Below are positions 36,705 to 48,800 of a DNA stretch of 64,000 nucleotides, piece after piece. The stretch is from Siderastrea radians (lineage: Eukaryota > Cnidaria > Anthozoa > Scleractinia > Rhizangiidae): contig OZ024887.1 of assembly GCA_964017195.1 (NCBI GenBank), positions 60,031,311-60,095,310 of the forward strand, given 5' to 3'. The notes under the pieces were generated by a model. It did no database searches. It had not been told where the DNA came from and saw only the letters and a program-made list of their open reading frames with translations. Position numbers and translations under genes: made by a program. The first letter of the stretch is position 1, and each line of letters begins with the position of its first letter.

Positions 36705-36797
36705 GATGACCACTGCGTTAAGAACACTAATCATGACACAGATTACATAAGCGTTGAGGAGTACAAGATCTCAAAGGCTTATCGCTCTCCCCTGGCC
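36705..36797 (+). pseudogene. Divergent GFP-like exon-5 fragment 3' of gene D
   Basis: The frame reads as a C-terminal barrel strand (DDHC, NHDTDYISVEEYKISKAYRSPLA-like), with GAA in place of the stop codon, then a 'ctagaatgtct' relic of the usual 3' UTR. It is too divergent to be a recent copy of D exon 5. It lies about 230 bp past the stop of D. Could it serve as an alternative last exon? No good acceptor is obvious. Confidence 0.7.
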
Positions 36798-36899
36798 GAA
36801 AATCCATCTAGAATGTCTAAAATCGCTGAGTGGAGCAGACAACACCCTTTTATCGTGATTGCATGTTCCACCTGATTAGTGTAATGATTTCACAACTGG

Positions 36900-37561
36900 T
36901 AAAATTTATTTTACCATTTTAATTTATTTTTATCGCCATATTGTTGCTCTGCGACGCGTGGCTGCATGCGCGTGTTTCAACTGGATTCCTTTGTGTGCCA
37001 AACAAGCCGCTTGGGACTCGCGAGTTCAAATTTGCATCGAAACTGCATTCCTGAGATGCCTTTGAGTAGGCAACTTGTGCAGATCGTATGCAGAAACAAA
37101 TTTTCCATCAGATTCAAAAGTTTGTGCTGGATTTTAAGGGTGAGGCCGCGGACGCGAATGAGTCAAAATCAGGTCAAATCAAACTAAAAAGACTGTTCTT
37201 TCGAAAACCGGGATTCTTTTGTCAAAGGCCCGAGGTTAAGCGTATTAATTTTTGGTGAAATCCCAAGCCGGTCGGTAATTTGAGGTTCTTGAAATTGCAG
37301 GCCTTGTGAGTATATAATATTTATAGAGCAGGTCAAACTTCAAGTTTCTAAAACCGCCTCCCGGAGCTTAAAATCGGCAAACTAAGCCCATAACAATAAA
37401 CATTAACACAGTGTTCATGTTTCTAAGCGTTTTTGTTTGATTTTCCTCCGTTGAAAAAGCTGTAATTATATATGGTATTCACAAAATCCTTTGTACACAA
37501 CCGAAGCGGCTATTAATATACAGCTAGCACAGGTCCGCAACACAAACGGAGGATGGTAAGC
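36900..37561. other. Spacer, no gene seen
   Basis: Single-copy by eye within the window. No supportable feature. Confidence 0.4.
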
Positions 37562-40500
37562 CTGTGGTCATACGGCTGGATTTTGAGAGGGGGAAATGAA
37601 AAAGACTAGTTTCCAGTCCCTTCCTAGCGCTTAGTCTGTTATATTTGATATTCTCTAAGCTTCTTGTATTTCTTTTCCAGGATAAAATCATTTCTTTCAA
37701 CAGTTGCAGCAACAAATGACCCAAAAGAAAACTCACGTTGGCTTTTAATTAAAGATTTTAAAATATTGTCTTTCTCTTCTGAAAACTGTAAGAAGCCATA
37801 GGCCTGCAATGTGCGCAGAACCGACGAAGTCTTCTCTTAGACTCACTTACTCTCTTAGGATTACAGCAACAAACGCTGAAATTTGACCAAATGAAAAGGC
37901 GACCAACACCCTGGAAAGGAGGTCAACTGAATAATTCACGCTCTCCTCACCAAAACGATAGCTCCGCAGACTATGCTCACAGCCTCCTTCTTCACTCAAG
38001 ATCATTTTTCGCTGTCCGTTGGTCGGTCTTCCCCAAAACCATGACCAAAAAGGCCGTCACAACTCTCAAAACAGATGCATTTCAATAAACCGGCGATAAA
38101 ATTCTCAATAAAGTAACCACATCCTTACGATTGATTGGGCATCTTAACAGCCCAGAATTTAACTCGGTTCAAAATCAAAAGAAAAGCAGAAAAATTAAAA
38201 AGACTAACTGGTATATCCTTCTTTGCCGCTTATACTATCCAAGAAGATCCAGCTACGTGGTTTGACACGTAAATAAAGTTTCTTACTTACTTACCCGTTG
38301 ATTTCGCTTCTCCTGAATCCTCTCTCAGTTAGTTCCCAGTCTGTCACTGACCTCCACCATTCTCGACTCTAGTGTCTTCGGTCGTTGTTTTTGGCGGTGC
38401 AGTACAAAAACTAGAAGAGCTCCGGGAACGAAATGGGATATCCACGTGTTCCCGACTCGGACACGTTCTTTCCCGCGATTAGCATAAGATCCCTTTAGCC
38501 TGAGCCCCCTTGGGCACCTTATGAGGTTTACACAATGTACTTTTACCGACGCCGACACTCGTACCAGGCCCACTCTGAGAATCGACCTGCCCTACCACTT
38601 TTTCGCTTTCCCTTCCTAATTCGTCGGTTAAAAAAATGACTTATTTGAACATGACTTCGGTTCAAGAAGATTACGGTTGTCTCTATGGCATATACCGTTG
38701 CGCCTGAGCAAATCATTCCTTAACCCTCTAAGTCCTAACAGTGACGAAAATGAAATTTCTCTTTACATTATCACTACTTGGTCAAACATTCAAGTGATGA
38801 GAATTAAGAAAGTGCAAGAATAAGATGTTTTGATATTGAGACAAATTCTCCTTACTAGTTCCATAAGAAATGTATGGAGTACAGTATGGAGAATATGCAT
38901 TTTTATCAGTGAGGGCATAAAGGGTTTAATATAGCTTTTTCAGCGATCATTTTAATTGAGGGGCGGATCCAGGATTTTTTCAAAGGCCGGTGGGGACTGA
39001 TTAGTTAATCGGCAGTTTCGTGAAAAACAACAATATTCTATTATTTTTGTGATGAAAAAGCGATATACACGAGAAGTCGGACAAGTTCAAAGGAGTTTCC
39101 AAAGAGGGGGGAAATGCACCTCCCTCAACCCTCCCCCTGGATTCGCCTCTGAATTCCAGTCTTACGGTGTGCTTAACCCGTGGCTAATTACTCAAAGATA
39201 TTGAAATCACCTCACAGAACGGAAACAACAAATTCCAACTTAAAGGATCCTAGTCAGGGACGCCTTTGTTATTGTTTTGATGTGAAATTTGCGATCAAAT
39301 TACTCGTCGAACGTGACAAAACGTCAACAGTTCAACTGGTAAAAATATAAATTGTAGCCTGAAGCTGAAATTTTTTTCGCCTGTTTTTGATTTTAGTGCC
39401 AGAAAAAGGGCTTTCGATTATTTTCAGCGCATTTTGGCGGCTGTCCAAAACCTAGAACTCAAAGAATGTTTGTGTTCGTAAGCCGGCCAGCCTCGCAGTC
39501 CGCCTACCCAAAAGCAAACTATGTTCAGCGAGCGCTCGCGGAATATGATTTACAAGCGAATCTAGAAACATAAAGGTTTGGAATCTTGTTTAATTGGGTA
39601 TTCTTGGCTTTCCCATCACCATAAAACACAAAAGGCGAATGCACGGAGGGCAGAAATGTTTCCAAAACTCATTCGATCACGCCGCTCTGACCACCGCTCC
39701 GAACCGCATTATATTTAGTTTTAATTAGCGCTAGATGAAGCGAGAACATTTCACATTCCTTTCAAATAGAAGAAACTCTTTTGTTAATAGCTTTTATTTT
39801 CGTTGTTATCATCGCACAGGATGGATATTCATTTCAATTTTCAAAATACATGAATTGCCATGAAAACAAAACGTACTACTGCAGCTAGCTAAAGTGTCGA
39901 CTGGGGCAAACAGATCTGATTTACAAAGATTCTGTTCGCAAACCATTCTTTCTCCTCCTTTTCTGCAAATTCCAGGGATTAGTTTATGGAAAAAATCGAA
40001 GTGTTGTTCTTAGGCATCGAAGGCTTTGAAGCTGTCGCTTTAGCGTCGCTACCGGCACTGCAGAGCGAGTCCCGTCGTCGCATTTAGAAGACCAAAACAT
40101 TTCAGCGCGTGAAGAACGCGCACCGTAATGAAGTAAAATGTCGGCGAATAAGCTTGACCAGCACTTCAATCTATTGGATATCTTTTGCTTGTCTAGTGCA
40201 ATAACCAAGAAGGTCCTTGAATAATGATTTCTTTCATAAGCTTGACTGTTTTGGTACTGCCACGCGAAGGAGAGCATCAACCGCTTAGAGTCCTGGCGTT
40301 GTCTCGCACATTTCACGAGAAAAATGGCAAACAACACCAAAATAACCAGCCAGACGCAACCGCTATTAATTTTTTAAGGCCAAAAAAGTGAATGAAGGCC
40401 CAAACTGGCCGTATTGGCGCGGATGTAGCCGGATTTCAATTCACTGTGAAAAAATCCTGATTTTAGATAGCATAGAAAATGGCAGATTTCTCACTCGATG

Positions 40501-41600
40501 AGCGCAAAGCACTGTGGGTGACTAGGATCCTTTAAGTTGTTTGCGCAACTGCGATTAAACGGCTTGGGTTGGAATTAAGCTGACCTGCATTTCTCCCTGC
40601 GACATGAGATCGGTTTTGATTATTTACGTGGGTCTGCTTACAGTTGCCGCACTGTTATGTCATTAGTGACATCTTTTTGCTGACAAATTGTGACACCGTA
40701 GAAAATGCTGATCTGTTCGACTTTTACTTGTGTTATTGATGTCACCTTCAAAGTCAAATATTAAGGCAAAACTTGATTATGAAGCGTTTTTGAAAAAAAT
40801 TGCACATATTTATTCCTTCAGATGCTTGGTGTTTTCGGTTGTCAATTTTGAGGACTTTTAGCCTGTTTTAGTTTTATCTGAAGTTCCTAACGCCGCCCCG
40901 AAAAGGTCATTTATAAAGACAATTAATTAATATGGCTGGAATAATGGAACAAAGGTCGTTAACTGTTTAATCACGAAACGTAACTAATTAAAAAAGGACG
41001 AAATTTTCTGTGACTTGGCAAACAGAAAACAAAAGAAAAGCTTTACTTTATGGAAATTATTCAACAAGAAAGCTACTCCAGTTTACGCAATTTTCTTACA
41101 AGACAATTAGACTGACTGTATATGCTGTTTCACGGAAAGCAAAAGATTGGGAAACATATATATCCTTCTTTTAAAGTCTTATCCAGCATTTACCATTGCT
41201 TAGAAATTGGAACGTGTGAGTTAGGTGCGCAAACATGTATATATATTTTTTTGTTGGGGGGAGGCGCGAAAAAAAATTTAACCAAACTCAGAACAGATTT
41301 TTTATCAAGCACATGCAAATACTTGCTAAAGGGCCAGGCATTGCGATGTGTTCTATAATATCACAGCTCGACTGCAAGAGTCCTTGTTTTTACCCGAGTT
41401 TTTCCTACTTTCCGGCCGCATTTCGATTACGGCTTCGTTTTCTGCCATGTGTGCCAATCGCACTTTCAGCCGCGAGTTTTAGCCAGTTATTTTGTTTGTT
41501 ATATCAAGAAAGCTGAATAAGAAAAAATAAACTGTTTTGAGCTTATAGGTACCCCTAACCTTTAGGAAACAAAATTAACTAGCGACACAGTGAATAAATG
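37562..41600 (-). repeat. Flank of unit copy B (reverse)
   Basis: Reverse complement of about 4860-7480 in copy A and the matching part of copy C. Contains a CAGAGGCG-type MITE (38959-39152) and lacks the 145-bp MITE present in A and C. The stretch 39250-40540 has additional sequence not obvious in A or C. No conserved protein frame. Confidence 0.7.
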
Positions 41601-41632
41601 TTCCAATGGAGTTTTATTTATTCAATGTCTTG

Positions 41633-41642
41633 CTATAAAAAT
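41633..41642 (-). terminator. Poly(A) signal of gene B
   Basis: Two overlapping AATAAA hexamers on the minus strand, about 90 bp after the stop, in the same block as in genes A, C and D. Confidence 0.65.
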
Positions 41643-41728
41643 ATTACACAAATAAGCTCCATCAAAATGAGAGGCTGCTGTCGGCTTCTCTCTGATCGTC
41701 ACGCGACTCTGGACATTCTCGAGGCAGA

Positions 41729-44700
41729 TCAGACCATGGGGGAATGACGAGCTTTTGAGAACTCCTCATGCTCGACATTAGTATAATCCGCGTCATGTTT
41801 TGTAATCTCAAGGCGATGGTCAGCATAATGAAATCCAGGGCATTTGATGACCGCTAGGGCTGCAGGATTCATTGCTCTGCGAAGGAACAGAACAACTGAA
41901 ATCATACACTGTGGGCTGTTCAGTGTCTCTTTCGGGAAAAAAGTGAAATATCGAAAGTAATTCCCCTGACTCCGTGAAGAAGAAATGACCCCGTCCTTTC
42001 ATTCGTTAAAGATTTCAGATAAAAAGCGCCTGCTAATGTTCATCTTACAAAAATTACGATGGTGACCTGTTAAAAAAAGAGGGATAATCTTTGTAACTTT
42101 TCTAGGGTGTTTAAAGTGATCACCGTTTTAGATTTTACCGCACGGACTCACACAAATTTGTTTTTAAGCGAATGAGGGGGATGCATTATCTAAAAAGGTG
42201 GGGGTGGCGAATACACCGCAAGGAACTGCAGTCCTTCTTAAAGTCACTTACTTGTGAATTGTTTTGTAGTGACATGTGTAAAGACCACCTCCTTGAAGTT
42301 TCGGAGTCATGTCGCTTTCGCCCACCAGAAAATCTCCTTTCATGCACAGCCTCTCAGTTACTGGCATCCAGCCCGCTCCCTTTCTCTGCATAACAGGTCC
42401 ATTTGGAGGAAAGTTGATGCCCAAAAGCTGGACTTCGTAGTAGAAACAGTTGTCCTTCATTCTGTAAAAATAAAAAAATTACATTATGATTCCAGTTAAT
42501 CAATAATTAATTTTTACTTAGATGGAGTGGATGGGTGGTTTTGCCTGTAAACTAAAGAGGATAGAAATGACCATTAAAATAAACGCTGAGCGACACTATC
42601 CTTTGCTGCTGTTTATTATGCTGTACAAGATCGTTCTAAGTTTTAAGGCTGTACGTGAAACTTTCTTCGCCAAAACACTTCTCTCTCTTTTTTAAAATAT
42701 TTTTCAAAACGATTTTTTTTCCTAGTGAAAATGTTTGGATTTTCTCTGATTTGAGCTAGGATTTTCACGCGCAAAGTATACAACAAGGGTCATTGAACTT
42801 ACGTTGACTTGTTGCAAACCGTCATGACTGCTCCGTCTTCAAAGGTTGCGATCCGTTCCCATGACAATCCACCATTTTCAATAGCCTGCTTGTAAAAGTC
42901 AGGTATGTCCGCGGGGTGCTGGACGAAGGGTTTGCTGCCATACTGAAACATCGGAGTCAGCATTTCAAAGGAAAATGGCAAGGGCGCGCCCTTAGTCACA
43001 CGAAACGTCGCAGTTTGACAGCCACTAAAGCATGAGACAAAATCGAAGATTGTGATCAGCGAAAATATTCACGAGTCATTTGACTTCATCAAGTCAGATT
43101 TTAATGTGTAGAGAGCGTACATGAGTATCTACTACGATAAGATACCACATACGATAAGATACATGGTAGAAGCTCAACATGGGCTCGACGTTTTTCTGCT
43201 TTTGACCCTCGTGATGTTTCCATAACCTCCCGTGGGGGGGGGGACTACTCTAAGTTTTATACGGGGAGGCTCCACCTGGAGGTTTAAACCCCTTACCCTT
43301 TAATATACTAATTTTAGCAAAGTAGTACCCCTTTCAAATCTTTGAGCAAAATTGCATCCCATTCTTATACCTCAAGGATAAGCCAAAACAATTGAATTTC
43401 CTTTTATCGCCACGTTTTTCCCGGGTATTCAGTCCTTCTGATTCAGTGCGTAGTTATTTCTAGCAAGATGTGGCACCCCTTGACACCCTTTTCGCTTTAG
43501 CCACCATTTCTTCCACTTTGCAGCTGATTTTGTAAGCCATTCGTACATAACATTGCATTTTCCCTACCCTTCACGCATGAAATGTCACACTGTTTACAAT
43601 CTGCCGGGAAAAACCACCAGACAAAAACTCGTGCGCGTTCCATTCGTCTCTGTCTCCTTATGTTTGCCCTGAACTGCAAGTTCAAGCAACATTTTACTCA
43701 GATATTTGTCTTCCGTTTTGAGAAGGCATTTCTTTATAACAGACAAGGTGACTAAACTCTTCCACCATTAGTTTGCAACAACAAGTTCGCTTATAGAGAG
43801 CAAATTTCCTCATCATACGGTTGCTACAAAATACATACACGCTTTGCGTGCTACAATTTTGTGCATGTTGTATTTGAGAGAAATTAAAAACAAATATATA
43901 GTACATGTTGACAGTAAAATGTTGTAGTTTAGGGGAAACATAAGGAGGATCCAAATGTTTTTTCTTTTTTTCTTTATTTTCTTCAAGACAGAGACGAATG
44001 GAACGCGCGCGAGTTTTTGTCTGGTGGTTTTTCCCGGCAGATTGTAAACAGTGTGACATTTCATGCGTGAAGCGTGGCCATTTCATTACCGTTCACACCT
44101 CCCCGATACAGTAGTTTTTGTCATGTCCAAGCCATTGTGCGAATTGTCCAGTGAGAAGAGAACAGCGAGATGAGATTAGCATATTTGCATATATTTGTGC
44201 GCAGAGGTCGGCGGTCGAACACCGACATTTGATTTCTTATAGAAGAAGCTCAAAATATTGCCGTTTATGGTAACAAATGTTCGGAAAGATGGAACTTTTC
44301 CGGCGTATAGTTGATTTTCGACTATGGATTCATTCAGGTTTTGAGGAAATTGTGAGTGGAAACGGCTTATTTCAAGAAATATAGCTCATTTAGTGAAAAG
44401 AGGTATGCTTTTGTGCGGGTGAAATGGCAGATTTGTATGCAACCTTGCATAATATTATAATACTAATTGGGAGCAAAAATTAGAAAGACGCTTATTCTTG
44501 CTCGGAGAGCGAATTTTTGCCCTAGATAGCAAGTACGTAAGATATAAACAAAGAAACACTGTTTATTTCATAAAATTTAATTAATTTTTCAGTCATAACT
44601 TAAGCTTTGGCTACCTGTGGTTCAGGGAGCGAGAGGAAGCTTCGAAACTCATGTAATTAGCTTAAGACTTAAATAAAATTTACTTAGTTTGACTTTTAAG

Positions 44701-45347
44701 TGTCTTTTGTCAATGAACTAAAATTGTATTTATGTTTTTTTTATCTATTTGTCCTTAATTCCACTCGGCCTCATGCGATTACTTTTACTAATCTTGGTGC
44801 TATTACGTAACAGTTGAATTCCCCAGCGAAAGTAATAAAACGACAGAAAATAACTATACAAGGCTGTGGCGATAAAGGACATAGCAACTAGCCACTTTGC
44901 TGACCGCCGTTGTCTCACTGACACCATTAGAAAAGCATTTTGGGGTTCCATTTATTTGAAAACTGACTTCAACTTACTCAAACGGTTTGCCCTTGCCTTC
45001 GCCTTCCAACGTGAAGAAGTGGCCGTTTATGCAGCCCTCCATATGGACTTTGGTCATCATCTCTTCAGCAATCTTACTCTGTTGGATTTAAATACAAATA
45101 AGGACGTCAGAATAGTTTAAAATGTGACCACCATTTTAATTTACTACAGAGTGCGGAGAAGCCAAATTAAATTTCATGGCTAGTCAGCTAATTTTCTTGG
45201 CGTGCAAATCTATCTTTTTTGACTGGAATATAGACAAACACCAAACGATGGGCGGATGCAGCATGCAAGCGATTGATCTGACCAGTAAAATTTATGTGCA
45301 CTGTGCTTCATTGCAAAAATTCAATCTATCACTTTTTATCATACCAT
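41729..45347 (-). CDS. GFP-like protein B (QYG chromophore), intact
   Basis: Complete minus-strand gene, 227 aa. Exons are 45347-45345 (ATG), 45078-44978, 43024-42803, 42461-42252 and 41876-41729. The chromophore is Gln62-Tyr63-Gly64 within MFQYGSK, the same tripeptide as DsRed. Catalytic Arg (WER, R92) and Glu (E217 in VEHEE) are present. Exon 2 is identical over 101 bp to that of gene C. Exon 3 protein equals gene A. One oddity is Leu to Pro in exon 4 (MTPKL where A, C and D have MTLKL), which falls in a predicted barrel strand and might weaken folding. Intron 2 holds a truncated fold-back repeat. The gene is divergent from C across a shared 543-bp 5' region and convergent with D. The family forms cytosolic pigments in coral tissue. 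Confidence 0.93.
43567..44632. repeat. Truncated fold-back repeat in intron 2 of gene B
   Basis: Reverse-complement counterpart of one arm plus the centre of the element at 468-2233. The other arm is largely missing, so it cannot form the long hairpin seen in copy A. Next to it, 43215-43530 holds a partial copy of the 'gggaggctcc' repeat. Confidence 0.7.
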
Positions 45348-45890
45348 GTTGCTGAGAAGGCAGGCTTAGTGTAACCTTTGCTTGATTCCTTTACAGAACT
45401 GATCAGCTTCAGCATCGGCGCTTGCTCTTACAAGTGCAAGGTGTTACGCCCATTTTGCGCATTAGCCAATAGAAAGCCTGAGAACTCTACAGGGTAGATG
45501 ATGAGACGATGAAAAACATTAACGTTCATTGTCATTAAAGATGTGTTTATTGTTCATCGTGGTGTAAGATAGCTACAAACAGCGACACGTAAACAATCGA
45601 CCTCATCGAAACTTAATTAAAAATATGTCGCTTCATAGCCATTATCTTTAGTAGACTATTGCGAACCGAAAAAAAGCTTTGTTGTCTTCCGCCTATTGGC
45701 TAGAGGTGAAAATTAAACCCTGATGTTTCTTATTGTCCTCATCTATCAGTCTCTCAGGCTTTCTATTGGCTAATGCGCAAAATGGACGTAACACGTTGCT
45801 CTTGATAAAAGGGCAGGCACCGACGCTGAAGCTGATCAGTTTTGTAAAGGAGTCAAGCAAAGCCTACACTAAGCCTGCCTTCTCAGCAAC
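45348..45890. promoter_or_regulatory. Shared divergent promoter region of genes B and C
   Basis: The 543 bp between the two ATGs carry mirrored promoter blocks. For C: ATTGG 45765-45769, then GCGCAAAATGGACGTAACA, TATA-like GATAAAAG 45804-45811, 5' UTR to 45890. For B (minus strand): ATTGG at 45470-45466, GCGCAAAATGGGCGTAACA, and CTTGTAAGAG at 45434-45425 where C has the TATA-like box. The middle (about 45490-45745) is not mirrored and could hold shared control elements. Core element names are assigned by resemblance only. Confidence 0.6.
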
Positions 45891-48800
45891 ATGGTATGAT
45901 GAAAAGTGATAGATTGAATTTTTGCAATGAAGCACAGCGCACATAAATTTTACTGGTCAGATCAATCGGTTGCATGCTGCATCCGCCCATCGTTTGGTGT
46001 TTGTTTATATTCCAGTCAAAAAAGATAGATTTGCACGCCAAGAAAATTAGCTAACTAGCCATGAAATTTAATTTGGCTTCTCCACACTCTGTAGTAAATT
46101 AAAATGGTGGTCACATTTTAAACTATTCTGACGTCCTTATTTGTATTTAAATCCAACAGAGTAAGATTGCTGAAGAGATGATGACCAAAGTCCATATGGA
46201 GGGCTGCATAAACGGCCACTTCTTCACGTTGGAAGGCGAAGGCAAGGGCAAACCGTTTGAGTAAGTTGAAGTCAGTTTTCAAATAAATGGAACCCCAAAA
46301 TGCTTTTCTAATGGTGTCAGTGAGACTACAGCGGTCAGCAAAGTGGCTAGGTGCTATGTCCTTTATCGCCACAGCCTTGTGTAGTTATTTTCTGTCGTTT
46401 TATTACTTTCGCTGGGGAATTCAACTGTTACGTAATAGCACCAAGATTAGTAAAAGTAATCGCGTGAGGCCGAGTGGAATTAAGGACAAATAGATAAAAA
46501 GAGATAAATACAATTTCAGTTTATTGACAAAAGACACTTAAAAGTCAAACTAAGTAAATTTTATTTAAGTCATGAGTCATTACATGAGTTTCGAAGCTTT
46601 CTCTCGCTCCCTGAACCACAGGTAGCCAAAGCTTGCGTCATGACTGAAAATTAATAAAATTTTATGAAATAAACAGTGTTTCTTTGTTTATATCTTACGT
46701 ACTTGCTATCTAGGGCAAAAATTCGTTCTCCGAGCAAGAATAAGCGTCTTTCTAATTTTTGCTCTCAATTAGTACACTCTTTTTCTTTTATAAGAACCAT
46801 TTTTATAAGAACATTGAGGCTGAGATTTGCCCCAAAATTTAAGAAAATGTATGGGCTAAAATAAGAAAATCCTCAGGCTCAGCCAAATTTTACGCGTTCT
46901 TACAAAAAAAAAAGAGTGTATTATAATATTATGCAAGGTTCCACACAATTCTGCCATTTCACCCACAGAAAAAGCATACTCTTTTCGCTAAATGAGCTAT
47001 ATTTCTTGAAATGCGCCGTTTCCACTCACAATTTCCTCAAACCTGAATGAATCCATAGTCGAAAATCAACTATACGCCGGAAAAGTTCCATCTTTCCCAA
47101 CATTTGTCACCATAAACGGCAATATTTTGAGCTTCTTGTGTAAAAAATAAAATGTCCGCCGACCTCTGCGCACAAATATGTGCAAATATGCTAATCTCAT
47201 CTCGCTGTTCTCTTCTCACTGGACAATTCGCCCAATGACGTGGACATGACAAAAACTACTGTGTCGGGGAGGTGTGAACGGTGATCAAATGGCCACGCTT
47301 CACGCATGAAATGTCACACTGTTTACAATCTGCCGGGAAAAACCACCAGACAAGAACTCGCGCGCGTTCCACTCGTCTCTGTCTTGAAGAAAATCAAAAA
47401 CACATTTGGATCCTCCTTATGTTTTCCCTAAACTGCAACATTTTACTGTCAACGTGTCCTATATATTTGTTTTTAATTTCTCTCAAATACAAGATGCACG
47501 AAATTGTAGCATGCAAAGCGTGTATGTCTTTTGTAGCAACCGTATGATGAGGAAATTTGCACTATATAAGCGAGTTTGTTGTTGCAAACAAGCGGTGGAA
47601 GAGTTTAGTCACCTTGTCTGTTATAAAGAAATGTCTTCTCAAAACGGAAGACAAATGTCTGAGTAAAATGTTGCTTGAACTTGCAGTTTAGGGCAAACAT
47701 AAGGAGGATCCAAATTTGTTTTTTGATTTTCTTCCAGACAGAGACGAGTGGAACGCGCGCGAGTTTTTGTCTGGTGGTTTTTCAAGGCCGGATTGTAAAC
47801 AGTATGACACTTTATGCGTGAAATGGTGCATTTTAAGAAATATAGCTCATTTAGTGAAAAGAGGTATGCTTTTGTGCGGGTGAAATGGCAGATTAGTGTG
47901 CAACCTTGCATAACTTATAATGCTAATTGGGAGCAAAAATTAGAAAGACGCTTATTCTTCCTCGGAGAGCGAATTTTTGCTCTAGATAGGAAGTGCGCAA
48001 GATATAAACAAAGAAACACTGTTTATTTCATAAAATGTAATTAATTTTCAGTCATAACTCAAGCTTTGGCTACCTATGGCTGAACCAAGATTTTCAGTAG
48101 TTTTAAAACACCGTAAAACATTCAGGTTTACCTTTTGGAATTTCTCTTCGAGCTATCACCCGATTTCCTACTTATTTTGCTAGCCAACCCGGTATGCGTC
48201 GAACTCTGAAGTGATATCCTAGTGTTGAACAATTCAAAATCCGCTTTTCGTTTCAAGACCCTTGCAAAATGCAAATGACGCGCTCTCGCGCTCAATCAAT
48301 CAAATGCGAGCAATTTTGGCGCTTGGCCAATCAGCAGTCAGTAATTTTGCCCTCGTTGGAAAGAAAATTAAGGGGAAAAAATGCCTTCTGTCTCAACCGA
48401 TAACAAATCACAAATCAAAATTACTGAGTAATTTTCCCTCTATGCGTTATAAAGAGAGAAATACCATTGGCAAGTCGAATTCAGGTCTGTTATATCTGAA
48501 AATCGTAAACTTCTATCTTTTTCTTTGCTTTGAGATTGCATTAATTACCAAGCAATAATTTCGGGAAACCTTTATTTGGCCCTAAGCCAAGCTACGGCTT
48601 TTGATAGTTATTTTATTAAAAAAAAAACTTTGCTGGGGAGTTTAAAATTCAACTATTACGTAACGACAAAAAACCGGGAAGGAAAAAAAAGACATTATGC
48701 CAAGGCTACTCCCTATAGTGGGCTATACAGGGAGGCTCCGCCCAAAAAGGGTGCCATTTTTAAGCTCGCAGTAAATTAAAGGGTACGGAAAATGCAATTT

